From: Acidimicrobiaceae bacterium
Lineage (GTDB): Bacteria > Actinomycetota > Acidimicrobiia > Acidimicrobiales > Bog-793
Assembly: GCA_003159795.1 (NCBI GenBank)
Contig: PLPK01000039.1
Span: 19,586-52,828 of the forward strand
DNA length: 33,243 bases
Direction: 5' to 3'
The translations under genes and the position numbers were made by a program. This document shows positions 20,032-29,235 of this stretch, piece by piece. Within the stretch, counting starts at the first letter, position 1, and every line of letters begins with the position of its first letter. Under the pieces are notes generated by a model. That model was not told the origin of the DNA and ran no database searches. It saw nothing but the letters and a program-made list of their open reading frames with translations.

Positions 20032-21510
20032 ATGAAGACATTCGAGCATTACCTCGTTCGCGTGCTCATCGTCCTGGCGGCGATCGCGGCCATCGGCTTC
20101 ATCCTGCTGCCGTTCCGTGCGCACGTCGACCGCGAGACGATCGGCCTTATCCTCGTGATCCCGGTGTTCGTCGCCGTCGCGGCAGGTGGCTACGTCGCCG
20201 GCGTCGTCGCGGTTATCGGCTCTTTCGTTCTCTACGACGTCCTCTTCATCCCGCCATATGGGACGTTGGCGGTCGGCCCGGGCCAGAACTGGGTCCCGCT
20301 CGGCGTCTACCTGGTCGTCATGCTCGCTGTCGCCCGCATCCTTGCCAGCCTGCGGCGCGCCCGGGCGGAAGCACGGCGACGCGAGGCGGAGACGCGGCGA
20401 CTGTTCGACCTTTCGGAGGCGCTGACCGCGGACCAGCCGCTTCCTGTCCTGCTTGCGGCGATCGTGACGTTGGTGTACGAGGCATTCGGGCTGGCGAGTG
20501 TGTACCTGCTCCTGCCGGATGGCGATGACTTCAGCGTCGCGGCCCGTGCCGGCGAGCCGCTGCGCGACGAGGACCTGCGTGCCGTCTTCCCCGCCGCTGG
20601 CGAACCCCGGAGCCTGGGGGGCGTGTCCACGGGGTCGGGCCGCCTCTTCGGCATCCCGCTCGCCGCAGCCGGCCGGCCGATCGGCGTGCTCGTTCTCTCC
20701 GGGAGACCGATCTCGTTCGGCGACCTCGGGTCGCTGCGCACCTTCGCCAATCAGGCGGCGCTCGCGGTCGAGCGGGCCCGCTTGCGCGAGCAGACGGTGC
20801 AGACGGAGCTCCTGCGGCAGGTCGACGGCTGGCGCTCGGCCCTGTTGGGGGCCGTCTCCCACGATCTGCGGACCCCACTCGCCTCGGTCAAGGCCGCCGT
20901 TTCCGACCTGCGCCGCGACGACCTGCAACTGTCGAAGGAGGACGCCGACGAGCTGCTCGCACTGATCGAGTCACAGTCCGACCGGCTCGCGCGGCTGGTG
21001 ACCAACCTGCTCGACATGTCGCGCATCGAATTCGGCGAGCTGGAGCTGCGCCGCGAGCCGGCGACGCTCGCCAGCCTGCTCACCGACGCCCTGGCATCGT
21101 TCGGTGCTGAGCCGTGGACCGGACGGGTCGTCTCTTCGTTTGCCGCGGACTTCCCGGCTGTCGACGTCGACCGGCTCCTCGTCTGCCAGATCCTCGCCAA
21201 CCTCCTGGAGAACGCGGCGCGGTACGCGCCCGATGGGACGCTCATCTTGGTCGCGGGCAGCCTGGTCGGCGACGTGGTGGAGGTCTCGGTCGAGGACCGA
21301 GGTCCGGGAGTTCCCGAGGCTGACCGGGACCGGATCTTCAAGATGTTCAACCGGGTCTCCGGAGGAGGGCGGGCGGGCATCGGTCTCGCCATCGTCCAGG
21401 CTTTCGTCGAGGCACATGGGCAGACGGTCCGGGCCGAGGGCGCGCAGGGAGGCGGGGCGAGGTTCGTCTTCACGCTGCCGGTCGCGGACACGACGGTCGG
21501 GGTCGCCTGA
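20032..21510 (+). CDS. kdpD: KdpD-like sensor histidine kinase lacking the N-terminal KdpD/USP domains
   Basis: Starts at the DUF4118 TM region (VLIVLAAIAAIGFILLPF...); then GAF-like, HisKA (LLGAVSHDLRTPLASVKAAVSDLRR) and HATPase (NLLENAARYAPDG, DRGPGVPEADRDRIFKMFNR). Confidence 0.9.
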   Translation: MKTFEHYLVRVLIVLAAIAAIGFILLPFRAHVDRETIGLILVIPVFVAVAAGGYVAGVVAVIGSFVLYDVLFIPPYGTLAVGPGQNWVPLGVYLVVMLAVARILASLRRARAEARRREAETRRLFDLSEALTADQPLPVLLAAIVTLVYEAFGLASVYLLLPDGDDFSVAARAGEPLRDEDLRAVFPAAGEPRSLGGVSTGSGRLFGIPLAAAGRPIGVLVLSGRPISFGDLGSLRTFANQAALAVERARLREQTVQTELLRQVDGWRSALLGAVSHDLRTPLASVKAAVSDLRRDDLQLSKEDADELLALIESQSDRLARLVTNLLDMSRIEFGELELRREPATLASLLTDALASFGAEPWTGRVVSSFAADFPAVDVDRLLVCQILANLLENAARYAPDGTLILVAGSLVGDVVEVSVEDRGPGVPEADRDRIFKMFNRVSGGGRAGIGLAIVQAFVEAHGQTVRAEGAQGGGARFVFTLPVADTTVGVA

Positions 21511-22185
21511 GTGACCCGCGTGCTCGTCGTCGACGACGACGCTTCGCTGCGCAAGGCGCTCCAGATTGGCCTCACGGCCCGTGGCTACGAGGTGCTGCTA
21601 GCACGGACCGGGGAGGAGGGGATCGCCCAGGTGGCGCTCGGCGCGCCCGACCTCGTCGTGCTCGACCTCGGGCTCACCGACATGGACGGTCTCGACGTCT
21701 GCCGGCGGGTCCGTTCCTGGTCGAGCGTTCCGATCGTCGTGCTGAGCGCCGCGGGGTCCGAGTCGCGCAAGGTCGCCGCGCTCGACGAGGGGGCCGACGA
21801 CTACGTCACGAAGCCCTTCTCGATGGCGGAACTCGAGGCGCGCCTGCGCACCGCGCTGCGCCACGCCGGTTTGCCCTCGGCGGAGCCCACCGAGGTGGGC
21901 GCCGGCCGGATCTCACTCGATCTCGTCCACCTGACCGCCAGGCTCGACGGGCGGCCGCTGGAGCTCACCCCGCACGAGTTCTCTTTCCTCAGCTACCTCG
22001 CCCGCAATGCCGGGAAGGTCTGCACGCACCAGATGATCCTGCTGGCCGTCTGGGGACCCGGCTACGGCGAGGAGACGAGGTATGTCCGCGTCTACGCCCA
22101 CCGGCTGCGGCGCAAACTCGGCGACGCCGACGGCCGGATGCTGCGCAACCATCCCGGCATCGGCTATGAGCTCGTCGCGGAATGA
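21511..22185 (+). CDS. kdpE: KdpE-type OmpR-family response regulator
   Basis: VTRVLVVDDDASLRKALQIGLTARGYEV receiver, wHTH C-terminus (ELTPHEFSFLSYLARNAGKVCTHQMILLAVWGPGYGEETRYVRVYAHRLRRKL). Confidence 0.93.
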   Translation: MTRVLVVDDDASLRKALQIGLTARGYEVLLARTGEEGIAQVALGAPDLVVLDLGLTDMDGLDVCRRVRSWSSVPIVVLSAAGSESRKVAALDEGADDYVTKPFSMAELEARLRTALRHAGLPSAEPTEVGAGRISLDLVHLTARLDGRPLELTPHEFSFLSYLARNAGKVCTHQMILLAVWGPGYGEETRYVRVYAHRLRRKLGDADGRMLRNHPGIGYELVAE

Positions 22186-22214
22186 GCAGGCCCGCTCGGA
22201 CCTTCTGCCGTACC

Positions 22215-22745
22215 TCAGTGCAGGCGGGCGAGTGCCTCGTTGAGCTGCAGCACGTTGACGTAGGAATTGCCGAGGAAGCCGAACTGCGAGCCGACGACCT
22301 GTGACGCGATGAGGCGCCGGACCACGCCGTGGCTCAACCCGTTCGCCTTCGCGACGGCCGCCGCCTGGGCGTAGGCGTCGGCGGGGCTGATGTCAGGGTC
22401 GACACCGCTTCCGGAACCGGTGACGAGATCGGCAGTCGGGGTGATGCCCTCGCTGCGCAGCAGGTAGATGCGCGCCTCGAGGATCTTGACGAAGGCCTCC
22501 GAACGCGGTCCCCAGTTCGCGGAGCCTGTCGCGCCGGGATTGTCGGGATCGTCCCGGCCTTGGAACCACTTCGGACCCGTCCACTGCTGGCCGACGAGGG
22601 TCGAGCCATTCGCCGTCAGCGATCCTCCCGCCTGGTGGCTGAAAAAGACATTGCCGACGAGGGTCTCGACGGCGGGGTAGGCGAGCCCGAGTAGCAGGAA
22701 GAAAATGACCGAGATGACGACGGCACGGCGGATCTGCACGAGCAT
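22215..22745 (-). CDS. kdpC: K+-transporting ATPase subunit C
   Basis: GLAYPAVETLVGNVFFSHQAGGSL...GSGVDPDISPADAYAQAAAVAKANGLS...FLGNSYVNVLQLNEAL. Confidence 0.95.
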   Translation of the reverse strand: MLVQIRRAVVISVIFFLLLGLAYPAVETLVGNVFFSHQAGGSLTANGSTLVGQQWTGPKWFQGRDDPDNPGATGSANWGPRSEAFVKILEARIYLLRSEGITPTADLVTGSGSGVDPDISPADAYAQAAAVAKANGLSHGVVRRLIASQVVGSQFGFLGNSYVNVLQLNEALARLH

Positions 22746-24805
22746 CAGTAGGCTCCCGTCGCCGTGAGGATGAGGTCGATGAGCTTGATCCCGAGGAACG
22801 GCAGGATCACACCCCCGACCCCGAAGATCCAGACGTTGCGCCGCAGGATCGCGGACGCGCTCATCGGGCGGAACCGCACGCCGCGCAGCGCGAGCGGGAT
22901 GAGGGCGATGATGATGAGCGCGTTGAAGATCACGGCCGCTAGCACGGCGCTCGACGCGTTGTGGAGATGCATGATGTTCAGCCGGTTCAGGACCTTGTAG
23001 GTGCCGGCGAAGAGCACGGGAATGATCGCGAAGTACTTGGCGACGTCATTCGCGATCGAGAACGTCGTGAGCGCTCCTCGCGTGATGAGGAGCTGCTTGC
23101 CGATCTCGACGATGTCGATGAGCTTCGTCGGGTTGGAGTCGAGGTCGACCATGTTCCCGGCCTCCTTGGCGGCCGAGGTCCCGGTGTTCATCGCCACGCC
23201 GACGTCGGCCTGAGCGAGGGCGGGCGCGTCGTTCGTCCCGTCGCCGGTCATCGCGACGAGCTTGCCGTCCTCCTGCTCGGAGCGGATGAGGGCCATCTTG
23301 CGTTCCGGGGTCGCCTCGGAGAGGTAGTCGTCGACGCCCGCCTCGGCGGCGATCGCGGCCGCGGTGAGAGGGTTGTCACCGGTGATCATGACGGTCCGGA
23401 TGCCCATCGCCCGCATCGCCGCGAACCTCTCCTGGATGCCCTCCTTGACAATGTCCTTCAGCTCGATGACCCCGACGACAGCCGGACCGTCGGCGACGAC
23501 GAGCGGCGTCGAGCCAGCACGCGCCACTCGCTCGACGATGCCGTCGAGCTCCGGCGGAATGCTCCCGCCCTGGCCGATAACCCACTGCCGGACCGAGTCG
23601 GCGGCGCCCTTGCGGATCTGGCGGTCACCGGCATCCAGGCCGGACATGCGGGTGAGGGCGGAGAAGGGGACGAACTCGTGGGGGCCGAGAGCCTGCTCGC
23701 GGATGTTGAAGCGATCCTTGGCGAGCACGACGATCGAGCGGCCTTCAGGTGTCTCGTCGGCGAGCGACGCGAGTTGTGCCGCCTCGGCGACCTCGCGCTC
23801 GTCATGCCCCCCGACCGGCGTGAACGAGGAGGCCATCCGGTTGCCGAGCGTGATCGTGCCGGTCTTATCCAGCAGCAGCGTCTGGACGTCGCCGGCGGCT
23901 TCGACTGCCCGCCCGCTCATCGCGAGGACGTTGCGTTGCACGAGCCGGTCCATACCCGCGATGCCGATGGCGGACAGCAGCGCGCCGATCGTCGTCGGGA
24001 TGAGACAGACGAGCAATGAGACGAGGACGACCACCTGGACGGAGTTGCCCGAGTAGTGCGCGAAGGGCTGGAGGACGACGACAACGGGCAGGAAGATGAT
24101 CGTCAGGGCGGCGAGCAGGATCGTGAGTGCTACCTCGTTCGGCGTCTTCTGGCGGCTCGCACCCTCGACGAGGCTGATCATCCGGTCGAGGAACGTGTGC
24201 CCGCGCTCGGCCGTGATCCGGACGAGGATGCGATCGGAGAGCACCTTGGTCCCACCGGTGACAGCCGAGCGGTCGCCACCCGACTCGCGGATCACCGGGG
24301 CCGATTCGCCGGTGATCGCCGACTCGTCGACCGACGCGACCCCTTCGATGATCTCGCCGTCTGACGGGACGATGTCTCCGGCCTCGCAGACGACGACGTT
24401 GCCCTTTGCGAGGGCGCCCGCGGCGACCCGGGTCTCCTCGCCGTCGGCGTTGAGCAGCCTTGCCTCGGTGTCGGCGCGCATCTTGCGCAGCGTGTCCGCC
24501 TGCGCCTTGCCGCGGCCCTCGGCGACGGCCTCGGCGAAATTGGCGAACAGGACCGTCAGGAACAGCCAGATCGTCACCGACCACGTGAAGATCCCGGGGT
24601 GGGCGATCGACTCGACAAGCGTGACGATCGCCCCGATGAGGACGACGAACATGACGGGATTGCGGATCTCCACCCTCGGGTCGAGTTTCCGAACGGCGTC
24701 GATCGACGCCCGGCCGAGGATCTCGCGGTCGAAAAGCCCGCGTCGCTCGGCGACGCCGTGCGCGGCCGGCCGGGTGGTCGTGTCGGTGGTCGTGTCGGTG
24801 GTCAT
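22745..24805 (-). CDS. kdpB: K+-transporting ATPase subunit B (P-type)
   Basis: [14 protein letters not shown] phosphorylation motif, [53 protein letters not shown]; start [12 protein letters not shown] at 24805. Confidence 0.97.
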   Translation of the reverse strand: MTTDTTTDTTTRPAAHGVAERRGLFDREILGRASIDAVRKLDPRVEIRNPVMFVVLIGAIVTLVESIAHPGIFTWSVTIWLFLTVLFANFAEAVAEGRGKAQADTLRKMRADTEARLLNADGEETRVAAGALAKGNVVVCEAGDIVPSDGEIIEGVASVDESAITGESAPVIRESGGDRSAVTGGTKVLSDRILVRITAERGHTFLDRMISLVEGASRQKTPNEVALTILLAALTIIFLPVVVVLQPFAHYSGNSVQVVVLVSLLVCLIPTTIGALLSAIGIAGMDRLVQRNVLAMSGRAVEAAGDVQTLLLDKTGTITLGNRMASSFTPVGGHDEREVAEAAQLASLADETPEGRSIVVLAKDRFNIREQALGPHEFVPFSALTRMSGLDAGDRQIRKGAADSVRQWVIGQGGSIPPELDGIVERVARAGSTPLVVADGPAVVGVIELKDIVKEGIQERFAAMRAMGIRTVMITGDNPLTAAAIAAEAGVDDYLSEATPERKMALIRSEQEDGKLVAMTGDGTNDAPALAQADVGVAMNTGTSAAKEAGNMVDLDSNPTKLIDIVEIGKQLLITRGALTTFSIANDVAKYFAIIPVLFAGTYKVLNRLNIMHLHNASSAVLAAVIFNALIIIALIPLALRGVRFRPMSASAILRRNVWIFGVGGVILPFLGIKLIDLILTATGAY

Positions 24806-26496
24806 CAGAAGAACTTCCTGCTGAGGAGCTGCTCGACGATTGGTCCGAGCGAGACGGCCGGGAAGAAAGTGAGCGCGCCGACGATGAGGATCACGCCGAG
24901 AAGCAAGCCGGTGAACATCGGCGTGTCGGTCTTGAAAGTTCCCACCGAGGCGGGGACGGCCTGCTTGGCGGCGAGCACGCCCGCCATGGCGAGGCACGGG
25001 ATCATGACCACGAACCGGCCAAGCAGCATCGCGATGCCCCCGGCCACGTTGTAGAAGGCCGTGTTGGCGTTCAGGCCCGCGAACGCTGAGCCGTTGTTAT
25101 TCGCCATCGAGGTGAAGGCGTAGAGGATCTCCGTGAATCCGTGTGGACCGTGGTTGAGCGGCCCGACACGGCCCGCGTGGATCGACACCGCGATGCCCGT
25201 CAGCATGAGCACGACGATCGGCATGATGAGCACGCCGAGCGCGGCGAGCTTCACCTCCTTGGACTGGATCTTTTTACCGAGGAACTCGGGGGTCCGCCCG
25301 ACCATGAGTCCGCCGATGAAGACGGTGATGATGGCGAAGAGCAGGATCGTGTAGAGCCCGCTCCCGGTGCCCCCAGGGCTCACCTCGCCGAGCATCATGC
25401 CCGTGAGCACCGTGAAGCCCCCGATCGGCGTGAGCGAATCGTTTGCCGCGTCGACGGAGCCGGTCGAGGTCTGCGTCGAGGCGACGTTGTAGAAGATCGA
25501 GTCGGAGACGCCGAACCGGACCTCCTTGCCCTCGACGTTCCCACCTGGTTGGAAGGTGAGGCCGGCCTTCGCGATCGCCGGGTTCGTTCCGTGCTCGGCG
25601 ATCTCGCCCATCGCCACCCAGGCGCCGAACAGGATGATCATCGCGGCGACCACGGAGACGCCCTGGCGGAAGCTGCCGACCATCTTGCCGAAGGTGTAGG
25701 TGAGGGCGAAGGGGATCGCGAGCAGCAGCACGATCGAGAGGAAGTTCGTGAACGCCGTCGGGTTCTCGAAGGGGGTCGCGCCGTTGGCGTTGTAGGTTCC
25801 CCCGCCGTTCGTCCCGAGTTGCTTGATGGCCTCCTGAGAGCCGAACGGCCCGCGTGGGATGACCTGGGTGACGTGGTTCAGGGCGTCGTGGATCGTTACC
25901 GGCCCGGCGAAGGTCTGGATGGCCCCCTGGCCGATGAAGATGACGGCCGCGACGAGCGAGATCGGCAGGAGCACGTAGACGACACCGCGCACGAGGTCGA
26001 CCCAGAAGTTGCCGATCGTCGGCGAGCCGCGGCGGGCGAAGCCGCGGACGAGAGCGATGGCGACGGCGATGCCCACCGACGCCGAGGCGAAGTTCTGGAC
26101 GGCGAGTGCGCCCATCTGGGATAGGTACGACATCGTCGACTCGCCGGAGTAGGCCTGCCAGTTCGTGTTGGTGAGGAACGAGATCGCCGTGTTCCACGAC
26201 AGCGCGGGCCCGACCGCGCCGAGGTGCTGTGGGTTGAGCGGTAGCGATCCCTGCAGGCGGAGCATCCCGTAGACGACGAGGATCGCGACGGCGGAGTAGG
26301 AGATGACCGACCCGGCGTAGCGCTGCCAGCTCTGTTCGACCTCGGGGTCGACGCCGATGAGCCGGTAGATCGGTCCCTCGACGAAGCGCAGGTACCTGAC
26401 GCGTCCCTCGTAGACGGCGGCGAGGTACGAGCCGAGGAACCGCCAGATCAGGATCATGACGACGGCGAAGATGACGAGCGTCCATGTCAGGTTCAC
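24805..26496 (-). CDS. kdpA: K+-transporting ATPase subunit A
   Basis: Full-length; [42 protein letters not shown] selectivity-filter regions. Confidence 0.97.
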   Translation of the reverse strand: MNLTWTLVIFAVVMILIWRFLGSYLAAVYEGRVRYLRFVEGPIYRLIGVDPEVEQSWQRYAGSVISYSAVAILVVYGMLRLQGSLPLNPQHLGAVGPALSWNTAISFLTNTNWQAYSGESTMSYLSQMGALAVQNFASASVGIAVAIALVRGFARRGSPTIGNFWVDLVRGVVYVLLPISLVAAVIFIGQGAIQTFAGPVTIHDALNHVTQVIPRGPFGSQEAIKQLGTNGGGTYNANGATPFENPTAFTNFLSIVLLLAIPFALTYTFGKMVGSFRQGVSVVAAMIILFGAWVAMGEIAEHGTNPAIAKAGLTFQPGGNVEGKEVRFGVSDSIFYNVASTQTSTGSVDAANDSLTPIGGFTVLTGMMLGEVSPGGTGSGLYTILLFAIITVFIGGLMVGRTPEFLGKKIQSKEVKLAALGVLIMPIVVLMLTGIAVSIHAGRVGPLNHGPHGFTEILYAFTSMANNNGSAFAGLNANTAFYNVAGGIAMLLGRFVVMIPCLAMAGVLAAKQAVPASVGTFKTDTPMFTGLLLGVILIVGALTFFPAVSLGPIVEQLLSRKFF

Positions 26497-26585
26497 TAGA
26501 AGTGCTCCGCCCGGAACATCGCGAATCCGAGGTAGATGAAGACGGCGATCGAGATCGCGAGCAGGGCGCCTTGGACGGCGGTCAT
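26496..26585 (-). CDS. kdpF: K+-transporting ATPase subunit F
   Basis: MTAVQGALLAISIAVFIYLGFAMFRAEHF*: 29-aa single TM ending in the KdpF-like ..E(R/H)F; directly upstream of kdpA. Confidence 0.85.
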   Translation of the reverse strand: MTAVQGALLAISIAVFIYLGFAMFRAEHF

Positions 26586-26665
26586 ACGCGTTCGAGTACC
26601 CAGACCAGCCCGAGCATGACGGCCGCGAAGATGAACACGCTTAGGACCGCGAGAAGATCTCCCAC
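26582..26665 (-). CDS. Uncalled 27-aa single-TM microprotein overlapping kdpF
   Basis: GTG GGA GAT CTT ... encodes MGDLLAVLSVFIFAAVMLGLVWVLERV*; stop overlaps kdpF start (ATGA); SD-like GAGTGG upstream of GTG. Confidence 0.6.
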   Translation of the reverse strand: MGDLLAVLSVFIFAAVMLGLVWVLERV

Positions 26666-26688
26666 GGGTCCACTCTGTGGGCGACCGC

Positions 26689-26736
26689 GTCAAGAAGGTG
26701 TCAAATCTTGGCGCGGGAGCGTTAATAAGTTGTCAA
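26689..26736. promoter_or_regulatory. Three GTCAA direct repeats upstream of kdp (candidate KdpE/OmpR-type sites)
   Basis: GTCAA at 26689-26693, 26700-26704 and 26732-26736 (TTGAC on the kdp coding strand); first two 11 bp apart. Confidence 0.4.
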
Positions 26737-26825
26737 CGGGGCCCGGTCCAGGCGCGTGTCGACGACGCGGGCCGTCGTTGCCGGCCTTTGCGTTTGGTGC
26801 CAAGGCCTTTTCGTATGCTGGGGCG

Positions 26826-27431
26826 ATGCCGAGGCGTGTCACCCCCGGGAGATCCCCCGCCGCCGGGTCGCGCGCCTCGTCGCCACGAGGACGGCTCTGG
26901 CGCGCGCCGTGGCTGGCGGCGGCTCTCGTCGCGGGCTTCGGGCTTGCGGTGACCGGCTGCGGTCGACCGGGCGGGAGCGCGGGTTACGGCCCGTACCCGG
27001 TGTCACTCCCGGGCGCCTCGACCCTGTGCCCAACGCTCGCGGAGGTGGACTACTACGTTCCCGTCCCCACGACCGCCGCCTCGAGGATCGTGGAGCGGTC
27101 GACGACCGTCGGCGTCCGGTCCACGGTCCGCTGCGTGTACGGGAATCCGGGCCGCAAGCCGCGGCACGCGGCGTCGATCGAGATCGTGCTGCGTCCGAGC
27201 GCGAGCCAGACCCGGCCCCGTGGTGTCGTGCTGTCGAGGATCAGGGACCTCGGCGTCTGGATGGTCAGCTACCACCGGGGGGGTCTCAACTCGGTGGTCG
27301 TCCACCAGGGAGGCGTCGACGTGATCGTGACCTCGGCGGTGCCGGTATCCGAGCTCGTTGGGTTCGCCGAGGAGGAGCTGGCGAGAGTCCCCGAGCCGGA
27401 TCGGGTGACGTGGAACCGGAGCGTCGTATGA
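26826..27431 (+). CDS. Putative lipoprotein of unknown function
   Basis: WLAAALVAGFGLAVTGC lipobox; TATGCT -10-like hexamer 6 nt upstream of the ATG suggests a near-leaderless transcript. Confidence 0.7.
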   Translation: MPRRVTPGRSPAAGSRASSPRGRLWRAPWLAAALVAGFGLAVTGCGRPGGSAGYGPYPVSLPGASTLCPTLAEVDYYVPVPTTAASRIVERSTTVGVRSTVRCVYGNPGRKPRHAASIEIVLRPSASQTRPRGVVLSRIRDLGVWMVSYHRGGLNSVVVHQGGVDVIVTSAVPVSELVGFAEEELARVPEPDRVTWNRSVV

Positions 27432-27446
27432 CGGCGGCCGTTCAAC

Positions 27447-27521
27447 TGGTGCCCTCGGCGGGATTCGAACCCACGCGCCCGGCTCCGGAGGCCGGTGCTC
27501 TATCCCCTGAGCTACGAGGGC
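27447..27521 (-). tRNA. tRNA-Arg (anticodon CCG), CCA encoded
   Basis: GCCCTCGTAGCTCAGGGGATAGAGCACCGGCCTCCGGAGCCGGGCGCGTGGGTTCGAATCCCGCCGAGGGCACCA: 7-bp acceptor stem, D arm GCTC/GAGC, anticodon loop CTCCGGA, T arm GTTCGAATC. Confidence 0.95.
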
Positions 27522-27624
27522 TTGGAACGTGCCGACCGTCTCTCGTGGCAAATTGCCCGAGTCCGGCGCCTGGCACGGCTTCTCGGTTGCATGGTAGTCG
27601 CGCACCCGCTGGTGGCTTCCCGCG

Positions 27625-29235
27625 ATGACGAACGCCGAGTTGATCGTCGACGGGGTCGTGCGTGCCCTGCGCAGCGCGGGGATTGTGGTCGAACCGGGCG
27701 AGGTGGTGCTCGAGCGTCCACAGCGACCGGAGCACGGCGATCTCTCTTCCAACGTCGCCCTCATCGTCGCGGCGCGTTCCGGTCGCGCCCCCCGCGCGAT
27801 CGCCGAGGAGCTCGCGGGTCGGCTCACCGCTCTCGACCTGCCCCACGTCGAGGCGGTGGAGGTGGCGGGGCCGGGATTCGTCAACCTGCGCGTCGGGCCC
27901 TCGTACTTTCACGAGGCGCTCGCCGCTGTTCTGGAGGCGGGAGCCGACCGCTACGCGTGCCCCGATGTCGGCAAGGGCGAACGAGTACAGGTCGAGTTCG
28001 TCTCCGCCAATCCGACGGGGCCGCTTCACGTCGGTAACGGCTGGTTCGCATCGTTCGGTGACGCGCTCGCGCGTCTGCTCCAGCGTTGCGGCTACGTCGT
28101 CGAGCGCGAGTACTACCTGAACGACACCGGGAACCAGATCCGCCTCCTCGGGGAGAGCCTGCTCGCACGCCGGGCGGGGGTCGCCCCGCCCGAGGAGGGT
28201 TACCAGGGGGCCTACCTCGTCGAGCTCGCGGCCCGCTACGACGGCCCCGAGGACACGATCGCGGCGGGCCGGTTCGCCTCCGTCGCCATCGTCGAGAACA
28301 TCCGCGCGACCCTCGCGCGTCTCGGGATCGTCTATGACCAGTGGTATAGCCAGGCCTCCATCGAGGAGAGCGGCCAGGTCGAGGAGACGATCGCCATCCT
28401 GCGCGCCAAGGGCCTCGTCTACGACAGGGACGGGGCGACCTGGTTCGCGTCGAGCGAGTACGGCGACAACCGCGACCGTGTCCTTGTCACGTCGGCCGGT
28501 GACAAGACCTACTTCGCCGGGGACATCGCCTATCACCGGGACAAGTTCCTCACCCGGGAGTTCGATCGCGTGATCGACGTCTTCGGTGCCGACCACCACG
28601 GCCAGGTGCCGAGTCTGCGCGCCGGTGTCGCCGCGCTCGGCATCGACCCGAGCCGGTTGGAGGTCGAACTCGGCCAGCTCGTCTCGCTCGTGAGCGGCCG
28701 GATGTCGAAACGGTCGGGCCAGTACGTGCCGCTCGATGAGCTGATCGACACCGTCGGGCCCGACGCGACGCGCCTCCTCGCGCTGATGGGCTCGATCAAC
28801 CAGGCGACGACTATCGACCTCGACGCCGTACGCCGGCAGTCGATGGAGAACCCCGTCTACTACATGCAGTACGCGCACGCCCGGATCGCGTCGATCGAGC
28901 GCGTCGCCGCCGACCGGGGGGTCGTGCGTCCCGCGCTCGGCGAGGTCGACCTCTCGTTGCTCGTCGATCCCCACGAGCTCGAGCTCGTCCGGCGCCTCAT
29001 CGACCTGCCCGTAGTGCTCGCCGATGCCGCGACGGCGCGCGCCCCGTACAAGGTGACGAACTGGGTGCGCCAGCTCGCCGCCGATTTCCACGGCTTCTAC
29101 CACGAGTGCCGGGTCCTCGGCGACGACGTGGCTCTGCCGCTCACCGGGGCGCGCCTTGCCCTCGTCGAAGCGGTGCGCATCGGCCTGGCGATCGGGCTCG
29201 GCGTGCTGGGCGTGTCTACCCCCGAGTCGATGTGA
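27625..29235 (+). CDS. argS: Arginyl-tRNA synthetase
   Basis: VEFVSANPTGPLHVGNGWFASFGDALARLL (HIGH-like), FGADHHGQVPSL, GRMSKRSGQYVPLDELID, C-terminal DALR domain. Confidence 0.97.
   Translation: MTNAELIVDGVVRALRSAGIVVEPGEVVLERPQRPEHGDLSSNVALIVAARSGRAPRAIAEELAGRLTALDLPHVEAVEVAGPGFVNLRVGPSYFHEALAAVLEAGADRYACPDVGKGERVQVEFVSANPTGPLHVGNGWFASFGDALARLLQRCGYVVEREYYLNDTGNQIRLLGESLLARRAGVAPPEEGYQGAYLVELAARYDGPEDTIAAGRFASVAIVENIRATLARLGIVYDQWYSQASIEESGQVEETIAILRAKGLVYDRDGATWFASSEYGDNRDRVLVTSAGDKTYFAGDIAYHRDKFLTREFDRVIDVFGADHHGQVPSLRAGVAALGIDPSRLEVELGQLVSLVSGRMSKRSGQYVPLDELIDTVGPDATRLLALMGSINQATTIDLDAVRRQSMENPVYYMQYAHARIASIERVAADRGVVRPALGEVDLSLLVDPHELELVRRLIDLPVVLADAATARAPYKVTNWVRQLAADFHGFYHECRVLGDDVALPLTGARLALVEAVRIGLAIGLGVLGVSTPESM

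Noticed and set aside
24779-24805. 12-bp tandem repeat (ACCACCGACACG) at the kdpB N-terminus
   Set aside because: Only about two copies, in frame ([10 protein letters not shown]), in a disordered leader; no phase-variation potential.
26640-26830. Possible c-di-AMP (ydaO) riboswitch upstream of kdp
   Set aside because: Distance from the first ORF to the GTCAA repeats is too short and no ydaO-like conserved elements could be recognised.
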